DNA of 64,000 nucleotides, taken from NCBI RefSeq assembly GCF_027925305.1, contig NZ_BSDR01000001.1, forward strand, positions 3,552,501-3,616,500. Direction: 5' to 3'. The notes under the pieces are model-generated. The model ran no database searches. It saw only the letters and a list, made by a program, of their open reading frames with translations, and had not been told where the DNA came from. A program made the translations under genes and the position numbers. Numbering within the stretch: the stretch's first letter is position 1; each line of letters starts with the position of its first letter. Of this stretch, positions 63,831-64,000 are shown piece after piece. The stretch comes from Desulforhabdus amnigena (GTDB lineage: Bacteria > Desulfobacterota > Syntrophobacteria > Syntrophobacterales > Syntrophobacteraceae).

Positions 63831-63887
63831 CGGTTCCGCCCATCCTTTTGTCTCGATTGTTTGTTGATTGAATTGTGAGTGAAATTT

Positions 63888-63917
63888 CTTATAAAAAGAT
63901 CGTTCTCCTTTTGTCAA
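63888..63917 (-). promoter_or_regulatory. Sigma-70 promoter of the liv-paaK-ior operon
   Basis: TTGACA (63917-63912) and TATAAG (63893-63888) are 18 nt apart, or TTATAA at 17 nt. The predicted start near 63881 gives a leader of about 275 nt before livK. Confidence 0.8.
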
Positions 63918-64000
63918 GGGAAAAGGATGCCTTGATTTTTGTTGTAAGGGATTTTCGGTTTGTGATAAAAAATGATCTTATCTCAGGCGCCTGGGTGGTG

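Noticed and set aside
63625-63843. Leu-rich leader frame with six consecutive Leu codons (SLLLLLLRL) as a leucine attenuator
   Set aside because: It runs without a stop through both terminator hairpins and has its start codon directly against the AAAAGG site; the Phe/Tyr frame stops at the right place. Not excluded, but less fitting.

Overview
The window looks like chromosome from an anaerobic member of the Desulfobacterota (former Deltaproteobacteria), probably close to the Syntrophobacterales. This is inferred from gene content and order: larC and cinA-thpR-recA-alaS, a lactate/organic-acid oxidation locus built from GlcD/GlcF- and Lut-type proteins, indolepyruvate:ferredoxin oxidoreductase, and large PAS-type hybrid kinases. 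Species is not identified.

Layout. 1-2.8 kb: 3' part of a 23S rRNA gene and a 5S gene. 3.1-5.1 kb: a decayed yqhD-like alcohol dehydrogenase divergent from its yqhC-like AraC regulator. 5.5-8.1 kb: a secreted FecR-domain protein with seven 27-residue repeats. 8.7-12.6 kb: a four-gene operon that splits a Rad50/SbcC-type ATPase into an N-terminal half (Walker A, Zn hook) and a C-terminal half (signature, Walker B), with an SbcD/Mre11-type nuclease and a small coiled-coil protein between them. 12.8-18.3 kb: a chemoreceptor and a hybrid histidine kinase. 18.4-23.3 kb: an accessory island with attC-type integron cassettes (GNAT, HigBA), no integrase, a deleted group IIC intron sitting in an attC site, fragments of another group II intron, and an IS4-type transposase. 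24.0-24.3 kb: two tRNA-Ser genes. 25-34.6 kb: larC, cinA, thpR, recA, alaS, a zinc-ribbon gene with an in-frame UGA, and a three-domain nucleotidyltransferase/HD/histidine-phosphatase fusion. 34.6-40.3 kb: histidine ammonia-lyase and a two-component cluster. 40.6-49.2 kb: the lactate locus (GntR regulator, glcF, glcD, divergent frameshifted lctP, lutC, fused lutBA) with two GntR-type operators. 49.4-52.6 kb: tandem CoA-transferases. 54.3-64 kb: a long minus-strand operon livK-livH-livM-livG-livF-paaK-iorA-iorB.

Most notable: the last operon is preceded by a consensus promoter, a 28-codon leader peptide rich in Phe and Tyr, and RNA segments that can form mutually exclusive protector, antiterminator and terminator hairpins. 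This is a complete transcription attenuator. Attenuation by aromatic amino acids makes most sense if the operon makes aromatic amino acids by importing aryl acids, activating them with PaaK, and carboxylating them reductively with IorAB. The second strong candidate is the split Rad50/Mre11 operon, whose arm region consists of seven exact-length 39-residue repeats instead of a usual coiled coil.

Recent decay and rearrangement are common: broken yqhD, frameshifted lctP, a truncated beta-helix gene, a receiver-domain remnant, a deleted intron RT, and several families of short dispersed repeats including MITE-like elements whose ends supply the stop codons of lctP and livG.
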